A stretch of 64,000 nt of DNA from Paenibacillus sacheonensis (GCF_009909195.1 NZ_JAAAMU010000014.1:123782-187781); one strand, 5' to 3'; counted from the stretch's first letter, positions 39,307-47,753 are shown. The notes: generated from the letters alone by a model not told the origin. Translations and numbers: made by a program.

Positions 39307-39334
39307 GAAGCTGCCGGCATATACGGCGGCTTTC
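39307..39334 (+). terminator. Weak terminator-like hairpin
   Basis: GAAGCTGCCG pairs imperfectly with CGGCGGCTTTC and is followed by TCTC rather than a T-run. It resembles the stronger hairpin at 6327-6355. Confidence 0.35.
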
Positions 39335-39501
39335 TCACGTAAACGGACTTTTTAAATTGGGGGCGCCTTTCGTTCAAAACGAAACCGGCGTCTTTAAACT
39401 GCTGCTATTCCTTGGTCGGCTTCTGCAGCTGATGGATGCAGGGGAGCCGGCGCGCGCGAGGAGATACTAGGCTTGGTGTTCAGCTGCAAGCAGCCTTCCT
39501 G

Positions 39502-39530
39502 TTGACAGATGAATGAATGAATTATATAAT
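39502..39530 (+). promoter_or_regulatory. Consensus sigma-A promoter of the SDR/tetR unit
   Basis: A perfect -35 TTGACA (39502-39507) and perfect -10 TATAAT (39525-39530) are separated by 17 bases. The expected start of transcription, about 39537, falls inside the palindrome at 39532-39558, so repression by a bound dimer would be direct. Confidence 0.88.
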
Positions 39531-39531
39531 T

Positions 39532-39558
39532 TAATTAAATGAACTGTTCAATTAATTA
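39532..39558. promoter_or_regulatory. Palindromic operator candidate for the TetR protein
   Basis: The two 13-base half sites TAATTAAATGAAC and GTTCAATTAATTA flank a central T; only one base pair in each arm is mismatched. It covers the predicted +1 of the promoter just upstream, and the ribosome site TGGAGG follows at 39561. The TetR gene is the second gene of the same transcript, so autorepression is the simplest reading. Confidence 0.7.
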
Positions 39559-39573
39559 ATTGGAGGCATTCAA

Positions 39574-40473
39574 ATGAGCGGATTTCTACAGGCGAATGGC
39601 AACCTAAGAGGGAAATACGTAGTGATTACCGGCGCGACGAGCGGAATTGGATTGGCGGCCGCACAAGAGTTAGCTGCAAGAGGAGCGAATTTGGGTATTG
39701 TTGCACGTAATGCAGCCAAAGCGAAAGAGGTGGCGAATAAGATCCGGGCTTCCTACGGCAATCAGATCACGGTAGACGTGTTCATCGCCGACATGTCGTC
39801 CCAGCGGTCGATCCGCCATGCGGCAAACGAAATTTTAGCGAAATGCCCAAGGATTGATATTCTAATCAATAATGCAGGTGCTATGTTCGTTGATCATAAA
39901 CTCACGGAGGACGGAATCGAGATGACGCTGGCGGTCAACCATATCGCGCCATTCTTGTTCACGACGCTGCTCCTTGATAGACTTACGATGAGTAATCATG
40001 CCCGCGTTATTACGACGTCGTCCCACGGCCATAAGATGGCCATGAAAGGCATCGATTTCGAAGACTTGAGCGGTAAGCGTTATTTTGGATTTTTGGGAAA
40101 ACTGAAGGGCGGTCCTAATTTTCGATACGGCGAGACAAAGCTGGCGAACATCTTGTTTACCGCAGAGCTGGCGCAGCGTATGAAAGACACCAATGTGGCC
40201 GCTTACTGCTTTGATCCCGGACTCGTCGCGACCAACTTCAATCGGGACAACGGATGGATGGCCAGGATGACGACTGCCGTCATGATGAGATTCGCCCGAA
40301 CGCCCGAGAAAGGTGCGGAGACGCTAGTATGGCTGGCGGATACCGACGCGAAGAAACTGGAAAGCGGACGTTATTACGCGGATAAGCAATTCGGGAAGCA
40401 GTCCCCACAAGCTGGGAGCATGGCAGCAGCGAGACAACTTTGGGACGTAAGCGAATCGCAAATTCGCGTATAG
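39574..40473 (+). CDS. Short-chain dehydrogenase (retinol-dehydrogenase-like SDR)
   Basis: 299 residues; the ATG follows TGGAGG. The Rossmann cofactor loop is GATSGIGLAAA, the structural motif NNAGA is present, and the catalytic tyrosine and lysine are in RYGETKLAN, preceded by a serine in ITTSSHGH. Length and features fit the RDH11-13/WWOX-like branch of SDRs. It is probably NADP(H)-dependent and cytosolic, acting on an unidentified carbonyl or alcohol. The strong promoter with an operator and the downstream TetR gene indicate induction by a small molecule, possibly its substrate. Confidence 0.92.
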   Translation: MSGFLQANGNLRGKYVVITGATSGIGLAAAQELAARGANLGIVARNAAKAKEVANKIRASYGNQITVDVFIADMSSQRSIRHAANEILAKCPRIDILINNAGAMFVDHKLTEDGIEMTLAVNHIAPFLFTTLLLDRLTMSNHARVITTSSHGHKMAMKGIDFEDLSGKRYFGFLGKLKGGPNFRYGETKLANILFTAELAQRMKDTNVAAYCFDPGLVATNFNRDNGWMARMTTAVMMRFARTPEKGAETLVWLADTDAKKLESGRYYADKQFGKQSPQAGSMAAARQLWDVSESQIRV

Positions 40474-40519
40474 GAAGCATAATCGTCGCAGCAACACATA
40501 GAAGGGAAGAAAGAAGACT

Positions 40520-41107
40520 ATGGCAAGAAAAGCGCAATCCGAACAAGCACTCGATGAGCGCAAGGATCAGATCAAAAGAGCCGCGCTAAAAGTTTTCGCA
40601 GAGAAGGGGCTCGCTGGAACGAAGATGATCGCGATCGCCGAGGAAGCCGGTATCAGCCAAGGTTTAACGTATAAATATTTCGATTCCAAAGACGAAATTT
40701 TCTCGCTTCTTGTGGAGGAGGCAATCGAAGAATCCCAGGATGCCATTAGGAATATCGGGCAATTAGCAGGTTCGCCGCTTGATCAGCTAAGGGTCTTCAC
40801 GCTTCGGCTGCTAGACGAGAACCACAAGCTTTATTTCTTGCTTATTCAGCAAGCGCAAAAGTCGGAAGGAGTACCACAAAGGGCTAAGGAAGCAATCGAG
40901 CGATATTCCCCCCGGGAAACAGTCGAGTCGATGATACCTATCTTAGTCCGGGGGCAGCAGGAAGGGCAATTCGCGGAGGGCGATCCCTATAGGAGATTGA
41001 TTTTGTTTCTTTCGGTCGTAACCGGTCTGATGCTTCAAGATGCAAAGGCAATCGGAATCGACTGGACACAGGAGGTTGACCGTCTGCTGGGCATTTTGAC
41101 GACATGA
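40520..41107 (+). CDS. TetR/AcrR-family repressor
   Basis: 195 residues. The N-terminal helix-turn-helix is KVFAEKGLAGTKMIAIAEEA followed by GISQGLTYKYFDSKDEIFSL, a classic TetR DNA-binding domain; the rest is the helical ligand-binding/dimerisation part. GAAGGGAAGAAAG precedes the ATG. It lies 46 bases after the SDR gene and shares its promoter. The palindrome at 39532-39558 is the likely target, giving negative autoregulation with induction by an unknown ligand. Confidence 0.92.
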   Translation: MARKAQSEQALDERKDQIKRAALKVFAEKGLAGTKMIAIAEEAGISQGLTYKYFDSKDEIFSLLVEEAIEESQDAIRNIGQLAGSPLDQLRVFTLRLLDENHKLYFLLIQQAQKSEGVPQRAKEAIERYSPRETVESMIPILVRGQQEGQFAEGDPYRRLILFLSVVTGLMLQDAKAIGIDWTQEVDRLLGILTT

Positions 41108-41200
41108 AGATCGCGCCTGTTCATGATGTCCGCACTTCATCTCCCGATATTAACTCTGAGCCCTGAACCGATATCGACAATGAATTAATGGAGGTAGAGA

Positions 41201-41605
41201 ATGAGTAAACTTTATTGGGGACCCAAGTCAGTCACATTTTGGCTCGTTGGCGTTGTCACGTTGTTAATGCTGTATTTAGGAATAAGAGGTTTTGTCCAGC
41301 CAGAAGCTGCGATACGAGAGTACGGTTTACCGCTTCACGACGCCGCGGATAACGATCTCGTTTACATCAAAGCAAATCGTGACCTTTTTATTGGGTTCTT
41401 TCTACTCGTCTTGATGATACTTCGTATGCGAAAAGCATTACTTGTTGCGATGTTTACTTCCATTCTAATGCCAACCGTTGATGCTATATTGGTCATTACA
41501 AATGCAACAGATAAAACGCCTTCTTGGATCCATATTGTCTCCGCTGTATATGGAGTAGTTGTTGGTTGTCTATTATACCGAGAAGAACATCGAGCTCATA
41601 CATGA
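41201..41605 (+). CDS. DUF4267-like small membrane protein
   Basis: 134 residues with four hydrophobic segments (FWLVGVVTLLMLYLGIRGFV, LFIGFFLLVLMIL, LLVAMFTSILMPTVDAILVI, IHIVSAVYGVVVGCLLY). The order of motifs, with P(E/A)AAIREYGLP and NRDLFIGFF, fits DUF4267 proteins, usually found beside TetR regulators and small oxidoreductases. The function is unknown. The ATG follows GGAGGTAGAG. It lies 93 bases after the TetR gene and may be in the same regulon. Confidence 0.8.
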   Translation: MSKLYWGPKSVTFWLVGVVTLLMLYLGIRGFVQPEAAIREYGLPLHDAADNDLVYIKANRDLFIGFFLLVLMILRMRKALLVAMFTSILMPTVDAILVITNATDKTPSWIHIVSAVYGVVVGCLLYREEHRAHT

Positions 41606-41677
41606 AGGAATTCATAACGAAATTCGTGCGATCGTGTCCCAGCGATTGCGGAGGTAACTACCCCGGTTTTCGTTACG

Positions 41678-41960
41678 TTATTTTAGTTTGGCTTGAAAGC
41701 GGTGGTGGTTGTAGTAATAAATATACGCCTCCACCGCTTGCTGAAATTCCGCTCCAGAATGAGGTACAGCTTCTCTGATCTGAGATGCGAGAAGAAGGTT
41801 TCGATGCATGCAGGTTGATTTGCGAGATTGGCTGCCTTTAACGCCGAATGCTTCTAATCGTGTGTTGTACGCCTGAGACGTGTATAGGAAACCTTGATCC
41901 GAATGGAGCACGGCTTCCGGGACGTCTCTTTTTCTTGTCCATTGCTCGGCTACCTTAAAA
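41678..41960 (-). pseudogene. IS3-family transposase fossil (OrfB C-terminal part)
   Basis: The reverse-strand frame reads AVLHSDQGFLYTSQAYNTRL, EAFGVKGSQSRKSTC and, after a decayed middle, QQAVEAYIYYYNHHRFQAKL. These are the DDE-integrase core around the second D and the C-terminal tail of IS150-like IS3 elements. The segment that normally holds the catalytic E (DNACMESFFSHLK in family members) has been replaced or deleted, so it cannot encode an active enzyme. No terminal inverted repeats could be found. Confidence 0.7.
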
Positions 41961-42190
41961 TCTTGTACCTCTCCGGCGAGCAGCCGTTTCAGAAGCGCAG
42001 ATACATTGCCTGAGCTCCAACCGCCTCCAAGCGAAAAACTCGAAATCAGGATGATGAGCCCGACAATGGCCGCGATAACGCCGACCGCGCGGTTCGTAAA
42101 GAGAGCCGCTTCATTCGGTTCGGCAACCTTGATGCCCCAACCGGGCGATCGATACCACGCATACGCTTCGCTCGTGCTAACCTTGCCGCC
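41961..42190 (-). pseudogene. Membrane-protein fragment joined in frame to the transposase fossil
   Basis: The same open reverse frame continues upstream of the transposase remnant as YAWYRSPGWGIKVAEPNEAA, then a membrane segment (AVGVIAAIVGLIILISSFSL) and GGGWSSG. This is unrelated to transposases and looks like the 5' part of a small membrane protein. The join suggests insertion of the IS followed by deletion. No start codon with a ribosome site is evident. Confidence 0.45.
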
Positions 42191-42308
42191 ACGTCCTGAG
42201 CAAGTATAACGATGAATTTTGCAATCGAGTTTCGTCTAAACAAATGTGAATAAAAAATAATAATCGAGTGAGGTCATGTAAAATGGAAACTATACGAGGA
42301 GAACGAAA

Positions 42309-42851
42309 ATGAGGAAAATAGTCGTCTCCGAGTTTGTATCGCTGGATGGAGTTATGGAGAATCCGCAGTGGACAGTTCAATTTCGTAGTGAGGAAACAAA
42401 GCAATTCAAGTTCAATGAACTAAAAGCAAGCGACGCTCTTCTGCTTGGACGTGAAACGTATGTTAATTTTGCAGCGGCTTGGCCTAATATGATCGAGCAA
42501 GAAGGGGAATATGGCCAGATGATGAATGGTTACCCCAAGCACGTGATTTCAACATCCCTGGAAAAAGTGGAATGGAACAATTCATCGCTGATCAAGGGCA
42601 ATATCATGGAGGAAATATCCAAGCTGAAGCAGCAGCCTGGTAAGGATATTTTGGTATTTGGCAGCTGCTCGCTCGTTCAAACGCTGATGCAGAATGACCT
42701 CATCGACGAATTTCGGCTCATGGTTTTCCCAGTCGTGCTTGGAAACGGAAAACGTCTCTTTGGAGAAGGGGTCGATAAGAAAGTGCTGAAACTGGCGGAA
42801 ACAAAGACATTCGGTTCAGGTGTCGTTATTCTGACTTATCATCCGGAATGA
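42309..42851 (+). CDS. RibD C-terminal/dihydrofolate-reductase-like protein
   Basis: 180 residues; the ATG follows GAGGAGAACG. The start MRKIVVSEFVSLDGVMENPQ, the central LLLGRETYVNFAAAWP and PKHVISTSL, and the C-terminal DEFRLMVFPVVLGNGKRLFG match the YyaP/RibD_C family. The fold is that of DHFR and binds NADPH, but the family's physiological substrates are unknown. It is the best preserved of three such genes in the window (with 45796-46365 and the fossil at 43785-44135). Confidence 0.9.
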   Translation: MRKIVVSEFVSLDGVMENPQWTVQFRSEETKQFKFNELKASDALLLGRETYVNFAAAWPNMIEQEGEYGQMMNGYPKHVISTSLEKVEWNNSSLIKGNIMEEISKLKQQPGKDILVFGSCSLVQTLMQNDLIDEFRLMVFPVVLGNGKRLFGEGVDKKVLKLAETKTFGSGVVILTYHPE

Positions 42852-42950
42852 TAAGATTGATTCGGAAAATATATTCAAGTGCCTAGATCCTATAAGTAGG
42901 AGCCTCCTATTCCGAGGGGCCTTGAAACTTTAGCTCAAAAAAGAAAGCAC

Positions 42951-42981
42951 GGCAGCTCAAACATGTTGAGCTGCCTTTTTT
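42951..42981 (+). terminator. Terminator after the DHFR-like gene
   Basis: The 10-base perfect stem GGCAGCTCAA / TTGAGCTGCC with a five-base loop is followed by six T. Confidence 0.88.
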
Positions 42982-43269
42982 CAACGAGCGGGCAGCTTGC
43001 TGCCCGAATGGCTTCAATCAGTTCTTCCGGCGCAGTGTGCTTTAAGTGAAAAAGTGTTCGATGTACGGTCGGCTCTGACTATTGTACAAAAACAAGTGGG
43101 GAGCGGCGTGGCCATTGAAGCGAACGGTACTCAATTCATTCGTTTCTACAAATTCATGGCATCCAATGAGACTGTTACTTATGAATATCGATATTTAGTT
43201 GCTGCCATCCTGAATTCTTAAGTCAACGGCATCAGCAAGCGGAGATACGATTCCCAGCGGATTGCAGTT

Positions 43270-43651
43270 ATGCGGAATATAAAAGTGATTACATCGATCC
43301 CACTGGCGAGAACATACCATATGCAGGAAAAGTCACTATACTAGTGGATTCTTTTACTGGATCAGCTGCTGAGGACTTCGTCCTGCCTTTCATGGATAAC
43401 GCCAGGGCAGTGATTATCGGAGAACGTAGGGCCAACCAGTGTTTCGAAACTTTGATGACAACAATATCATTGTGATGGTTGGTGCTATTCGTTCTTTTTT
43501 ACCTAGCGGAGCTTTGTTTGAAGGGATCGGCATTGTGCCGCACGTTGAAGTGAAAATGAAGAGAGAGGATTTCTACCGACAACGAGATGTCGTACTAGAG
43601 AAAGCGCTAGAATTACTCAAACAAGAACTGATGGCACACTTAGGATCTTAG
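43270..43651 (+). pseudogene. S41-family peptidase fossil
   Basis: One frame reads YAGKVTILVDSFTGSAAEDF, VLPFMDNARAVIIGER, with the catalytic serine in the SAAEDF motif typical of S41 (C-terminal processing peptidase-like) enzymes. After a frameshift or deletion near 43440 another frame continues FDDNNIIVMVGAIRSFLPSG, GIGIVPHVEV. The 5' two-thirds are missing. The stretch before it (42990-43260) has only an unrecognised scrap and a CGGGCAGC/GCTGCCCG hairpin. Confidence 0.6.
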
Positions 43652-43784
43652 GATACCCCGAAGTACCAACCTATATGGAATCGAAAAATGAGGGCCAAGT
43701 ACGAGGTCTAACGAGGAAATCCTCCTAGCAGCAAGAGAACGGGCCGGATTTGGATGTTAAAACATAGATAGAAGGAGGCTGCAT

Positions 43785-44135
43785 ATGGGACGCATAATCC
43801 TGATGATGAACGTATAAACCCAAGTACGTCTTCTCGCGGACGTTGAATCATCTGTCGTGGCAGAACTCTTTCTTGCTGAAGGGGCCAGTTTCCGAGGAGG
43901 TGCAGAGACTTGCGACAGCAGGGAAGACCCTGCTCGTTAACGGGGGTCCCGGCCTTGGTTCCACCTTGGCACAACTCGGCTTGGCGGATGAGTATCACAT
44001 CCTGATACAGCCAATCGTTGCCGGACATGGCCCGCAATTATTGGGGGGAGTTCGTGATCGATTGAATCTGAAGCTGAGCGGGAGCCATGTCTTCGGTTCT
44101 GGCGTCGCAGCGCTACACGCCCGTTCGTTGACTGG
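43785..44135 (+). pseudogene. Fossil of a second RibD_C/DHFR-like gene
   Basis: GAAGGAGG precedes an ATG at 43785 that starts MGRIILMMNV and meets TAA at once. Further on, another frame carries the family's middle and end: PKYVFSRTLNHLSWQNS, TLLVNGGPGLGSTLAQLGLA, ADEYHILIQPIVAGHGPQLL, GSHVFGSGVAAL. A deletion of roughly 60-80 codons plus a frame change has removed the first half. The start and ribosome site survive, so a ten-residue peptide could still be made, but no enzyme. Confidence 0.7.
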
Positions 44136-44165
44136 TTGGCCTGAAACCGATGTCAGTCTCCTTAG

Positions 44166-44190
44166 AAGTCGCGTAAATCGCGGCTTTTTT
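44166..44190 (+). terminator. Terminator behind the DHFR-like fossil
   Basis: AAGTCGCG (44166-44173) pairs with CGCGGCTT (44179-44186) with one wobble pair, then TTTT. It survives although the gene is dead. Confidence 0.65.
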
Positions 44191-44402
44191 ACTTTCTGGA
44201 AGCAAGCTCTTGTCACTTGCCATCGCGCTTATCGTCGCACTCAGCGACATCCGGAAGAGGTGCGGGCCATCGTTCTGATCGACGGAGGCAGTAACTGGCA
44301 GGATTGCCTATTCCCTGCACGAATAGTTTAGAAACGACGGATTTTACGATGTTTAGAGACAGACCTTATTGCGTCATGATTATTTTTGAAGGGGGATTCA
44401 AA

Positions 44403-45011
44403 TTGAAGCAGGGGACAATCGTATTTTTAAATGGCACTTCAAGTTCCGGAAAGACTTCCATCTCGAATGAGCTGTTGAATCACAATGAATTCGCGTTCCA
44501 TCATGTATCCATTGATGATTTTTTTAAACGATTGTTTGGCGACTACATTGATTTTATTAACACGACATGCGCAAGCGCCGAATCGGCCGATCGAAAAGCG
44601 GAGCAGGTGCCGAACGATATACTTATTGATCCCTTGGTCGAGTTGTTTTTTTCAACCGTTAAATTCATGTCGGCAAAGGGGATGAATGTCGTTGTCGATA
44701 CCGTAAATGACAGCGACGAGCGCTTGAATGCCTGTCTCCGTTTATTAAGCGATCATCCGGTACTGTTCGTAGGCGTAACTTGCTCGAAAGAGGAGCTTAT
44801 GAGGAGAGAGAAGCTAAGGGGAGATCGAGAGATCGGCTTGGCAATCTCGCAGTATGATAACGTGTATCGTCTACATGAATATGACCTGGAGCTCAATACC
44901 GAAACCTTGAGATCGGACGAATGCGCGAATTTGATCGTGGATTTTCTGAGATCCAATCGCGAATACACTGCATTTCAGAAGCTAAGCCATAGAAGCGTTG
45001 GCGTTTCATAG
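44403..45011 (+). CDS. Chloramphenicol-phosphotransferase-like P-loop kinase
   Basis: 202 residues from the TTG at 44403, with GAAGGGGG eight bases upstream; an upstream ATG at 44376 lacks a site. Walker A is NGTSSSGKTS near the N-terminus, followed by HHVSIDDFF, the pattern of chloramphenicol 3-O-phosphotransferase (CPT) proteins. The catalytic aspartate of CPT corresponds to one of the two in SIDDF. A VVVDTVND strand and a C-terminal helical lid (RREKLRGDREIGLA) complete the fold. It may phosphorylate an antibiotic or another small molecule; resistance is not established. Confidence 0.75.
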   Translation: MKQGTIVFLNGTSSSGKTSISNELLNHNEFAFHHVSIDDFFKRLFGDYIDFINTTCASAESADRKAEQVPNDILIDPLVELFFSTVKFMSAKGMNVVVDTVNDSDERLNACLRLLSDHPVLFVGVTCSKEELMRREKLRGDREIGLAISQYDNVYRLHEYDLELNTETLRSDECANLIVDFLRSNREYTAFQKLSHRSVGVS

Positions 45012-45039
45012 GAGCCGTATCCCGTGGGGATTCTAACGG

Positions 45040-45070
45040 GTGATAGCCTGCCGGCGAGGGCAGGCTGTCG
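45040..45070. terminator. Hairpin between convergent genes
   Basis: GATAGCCTGCC pairs with GGCAGGCTGTC. There is no T-run on either side, so termination is uncertain, but it lies exactly between the convergent kinase and CBS genes. Confidence 0.35.
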
Positions 45071-45090
45071 GAATTCGAAGGGACTTTCCG

Positions 45091-45495
45091 CTAGTCGGTA
45101 ATGTTCCGGGTATAATATTCGATAATATCTTTGCGGCGAATAATGCCGAGGAAGACGCGATCGTCGTCCACGACCGGCACGAAGTTCTGATCGGCAGCGA
45201 GAGCCAGCATATCGTCCAGTTCGGCACCGATCGCTACGCATTCGACTTTCATACGTTTCTTGATGGAGACGATGGGAATTTCGTGCATGGTATCGAAGCC
45301 GAGACCCGGTGTGGCGCGCATCTTCCATAATAGATCGCCTTCGGACAGCGTTCCGTAATAGAGGCCTTCTTCGTTTAGAATCGGAATGGCCGTATAATGG
45401 CAAACTTCAAGTTTATCTAAGGCGTCCTTCATGGTGGCAGATGTCGTGAGGTACGAAACTTCTTGCTTGGGGAAGAGAAACGACTGGATGTCCAC
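45091..45495 (-). CDS. CBS-domain pair protein
   Basis: 134 residues from the GTG at 45495, with AAGGAG ten bases upstream; the GTG at 45504 is too close to that site. Two CBS modules fill the protein: SYLTTSATMKDALDKLEVCH, YTAIPILNEEGLYYGTLSEG, DLL; then VECVAIGAELDDMLALAADQ, FVPVVDDDRVFLGIIRRKDI. Stand-alone CBS pairs bind adenosine nucleotides. In Bacillales the similar-sized YkuL/DarB binds cyclic di-AMP and regulates Rel and pyruvate carboxylase. Whether this protein is its orthologue cannot be judged by eye. Confidence 0.85.
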   Translation of the reverse strand: MDIQSFLFPKQEVSYLTTSATMKDALDKLEVCHYTAIPILNEEGLYYGTLSEGDLLWKMRATPGLGFDTMHEIPIVSIKKRMKVECVAIGAELDDMLALAADQNFVPVVDDDRVFLGIIRRKDIIEYYTRNITD

Positions 45496-45795
45496 AGTAT
45501 TCACGCTCCTTTGGTCTATTTAAACATATTTTCCGGCGGAATGCATGCTGGTAGATATTGCGGGGCGATCATTCATACAGGTCGCATACGGCATTAGGAT
45601 GTATTTAAACAAAGGGACAAGCCGAACAAGCATTCGATAAGCTTCAGTTAATTAAATCGACGAAATAATTCGGATTCCCTCTTGAACCTTACGTAACGTA
45701 ATGATTTATAGTAAACGTAGCCGCAGGACAAAACATTGGTAACGGTTCGAGAAATCAAATAAGATGAAATGCGAAAAATCGGAGGAGAAACGAAC

Positions 45796-46365
45796 ATGAG
45801 AAAACTCGTATTGTTCATGCATGTATCGCTGGATGGGTATGCGTCGGATTCGAACGGAGGTTTGGGCTGGATTCCGTACAACGAGGAATTAGAGAAATAC
45901 GCCGAGGAGGTCGTGGCGGAAGTCGGCTCTCCCGTATACGGACGTACGACGTACCAGTTAATGGAGAGCTACTGGCCGACGGTGCTCGATGATCCGAATG
46001 AATCGAAACACAGTATCGAGCATGCGAAGTGGATACAGGATGTGAAGAAGATCGTCATTTCCAGTACGATGGACAAGGCGGAATGGAACAATACGATGCT
46101 GATCAAGGACAATATCGCAGAGGAAATCAAGGCGCTCAAAGAACAGCCTGGCAAAAACCTCGTGATCTTCGGAAGCCCGGGAGCCGCGAAGACGCTGCTC
46201 GAGCTTGGCCTGATCGACGAATTCCTGCTGACGATTTGCCCAGTCGTCCTGGGCGGGGGGAAATCGGTATTCGACGGCGGCGGCGAGAAAATCAGGCTCA
46301 AGCTGCTGTCCAGCCGAACGTTTAACTCTGGCATAATCGCGGCACGCTACGAGGTGGAGAAATAG
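45796..46365 (+). CDS. RibD C-terminal/dihydrofolate-reductase-like protein
   Basis: 189 residues from the ATG at 45796, with GGAGGAG ten bases upstream; an earlier ATG at 45769 lacks a site. The start MRKLVLFMHVSLDGYASDSN, the central SPVYGRTTYQLMESYWP, and GLIDEFLLTICPVVLGGGKS match the YyaP-like branch. The fold is that of DHFR with NADPH binding; no substrate is known. Paralogue of the gene at 42309 and of the fossil at 43785, with clearly different sequence, so it is not a recent duplicate. Confidence 0.9.
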   Translation: MRKLVLFMHVSLDGYASDSNGGLGWIPYNEELEKYAEEVVAEVGSPVYGRTTYQLMESYWPTVLDDPNESKHSIEHAKWIQDVKKIVISSTMDKAEWNNTMLIKDNIAEEIKALKEQPGKNLVIFGSPGAAKTLLELGLIDEFLLTICPVVLGGGKSVFDGGGEKIRLKLLSSRTFNSGIIAARYEVEK

Positions 46366-46463
46366 TCCGACAGGAGCTGCCGCTCTAACGGAGAACGATA
46401 GGGTGTAGAAGACGCAGCGGCAGCCGGTCACACGATCGGCTGCCGTTGTCATTCAAACGATGA

Positions 46464-47588
46464 TTAGGATAGTTCGGGGTTTTCCTGCAGAATCGCCCGG
46501 AGCGCATGAAGCAGCGTCGTATTCTCCTCCGGCGTGCCGATGGAGATTCGTACATGGCGCGGCAGCCCCCACGCGGCTCCATAGCGAACGATAACCCCTT
46601 TCCGCATGAGCTCCACGTAATGATGTTCCGCATCCTCATCAAGCTCGACGAGAATAAAGTTGCTCATGCTCGGCGTATAAGGCAGGCCGAGTTCTTCGAA
46701 TTCCAGGTACAATCGCAGACGTTCTTCCTTCACCAGCTGGCTGGACCTCTGGACGTGATCAACATCCGCAATCGCTGCCGCAGCTGCCGCCAGGGCAAGG
46801 GCATTCACGTTGAATGGCTCCTTCACCTGAAGAATCGCTCTAATAATCGATTGCGAAGCAGCCCCGAAGCCCACTCGGAGGCCCGCCAGACCATAAACCT
46901 TGGAGAAGGTTTGCAGCACGATGACGGGATAACCTGCTTTCACAAACTCGATACCGTCTGAATAATCGTCTTCCGTTACATAATGGCAGTAGGCGGAATC
47001 GAGCATAACCAACACGGTTGGAGGCAATGCATTCAACAACTCCGTCAGGGCCGATTGGGTCAGGATCGTGCCGGTCGGATTATTAGGGGAGCATAAATAG
47101 AGAATCTTCGTGCGTTCGCTGACGGCCTCAAGGATAGCGGAAACATCATATTGGTAGTCTTCCGTCAAAGCGATTGTCCGGATGGCCGCTCCCATCAACT
47201 GGCCTCCGAACTCGTATTCACTGAATGACGGGCTCGGCACGATGATCTCGTCCCCCGCTTCGATGAAGGCCTCGGAGACGAGCGTGATTAATTCATCCCC
47301 GCCATTGGTGATGATAATTTGCTCGGATTCAAGTTCATATCTCCCGGCAATGGCCGCACGTAAATCCACGGCCTGCGCGTCAGGATAGCGATGGATATCC
47401 ATGAGCAGCTCGCTTATCGCCTCCACCGCTTTCGGTGAAGGACCGAGTGGATTCTCGTTGGAGGCAAGCTTCACTACGCGTTCCAGTCCCAGTTCCCGCT
47501 GCACCTCCCAGATCGGTTTGCCCGGGGAATAAGGCTTCATGCGTTTCAGTACATTGCGTGATCGAATGTCAGGCGTCGTTAAGGACAT
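46464..47588 (-). CDS. hisC: Histidinol-phosphate aminotransferase
   Basis: 374 residues; AAGGTG precedes the ATG. It is a fold-type I PLP enzyme of the HisC group: N-terminal YSPGKPIWEVQRELG and LASNENPLGPSPKA, the NNPTGT loop, and the PLP lysine in TFSKVYGLAGLRVGFG. It transfers an amino group from glutamate to imidazole-acetol phosphate in histidine synthesis, and related enzymes also transaminate aromatic keto acids. It stands alone, not in a his operon, so it could be a second HisC with aromatic-amino-acid function; this is inference. Confidence 0.9.
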   Translation of the reverse strand: MSLTTPDIRSRNVLKRMKPYSPGKPIWEVQRELGLERVVKLASNENPLGPSPKAVEAISELLMDIHRYPDAQAVDLRAAIAGRYELESEQIIITNGGDELITLVSEAFIEAGDEIIVPSPSFSEYEFGGQLMGAAIRTIALTEDYQYDVSAILEAVSERTKILYLCSPNNPTGTILTQSALTELLNALPPTVLVMLDSAYCHYVTEDDYSDGIEFVKAGYPVIVLQTFSKVYGLAGLRVGFGAASQSIIRAILQVKEPFNVNALALAAAAAAIADVDHVQRSSQLVKEERLRLYLEFEELGLPYTPSMSNFILVELDEDAEHHYVELMRKGVIVRYGAAWGLPRHVRISIGTPEENTTLLHALRAILQENPELS

Positions 47589-47642
47589 GATGGGTTCACC
47601 TTCGCTTTACGGTTGATTTTTGCATCGCAAACATCTGTTGCA

Positions 47643-47679
47643 TTAACGCAATAATACAATAACGCGTTAATATAGTAAA
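47643..47679 (-). promoter_or_regulatory. hisC promoter with overlapping inverted repeat
   Basis: On the reverse strand, -35 TTTACT (47679-47674) and -10 TATTAT (47656-47651) are 17 bases apart. A 7-base inverted repeat, TTAACGC (47643-47649) and GCGTTAA (47664-47670), overlaps the spacer and the -10 region, a suitable place for a repressor. Confidence 0.6.
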
Positions 47680-47753
47680 GTGTTTTTTCGCAGCCCATAA
47701 TTACATCCCTGGCTGAGGATACCCGCCGGCAGCCGCACATGTTTTAGTTACGC

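Noticed and set aside
46420..46450. GGCAGCCG/CGGCTGCC hairpin between the DHFR-like gene and hisC
   Set aside because: Stable stem but no T-run on either strand; not listed as a terminator.
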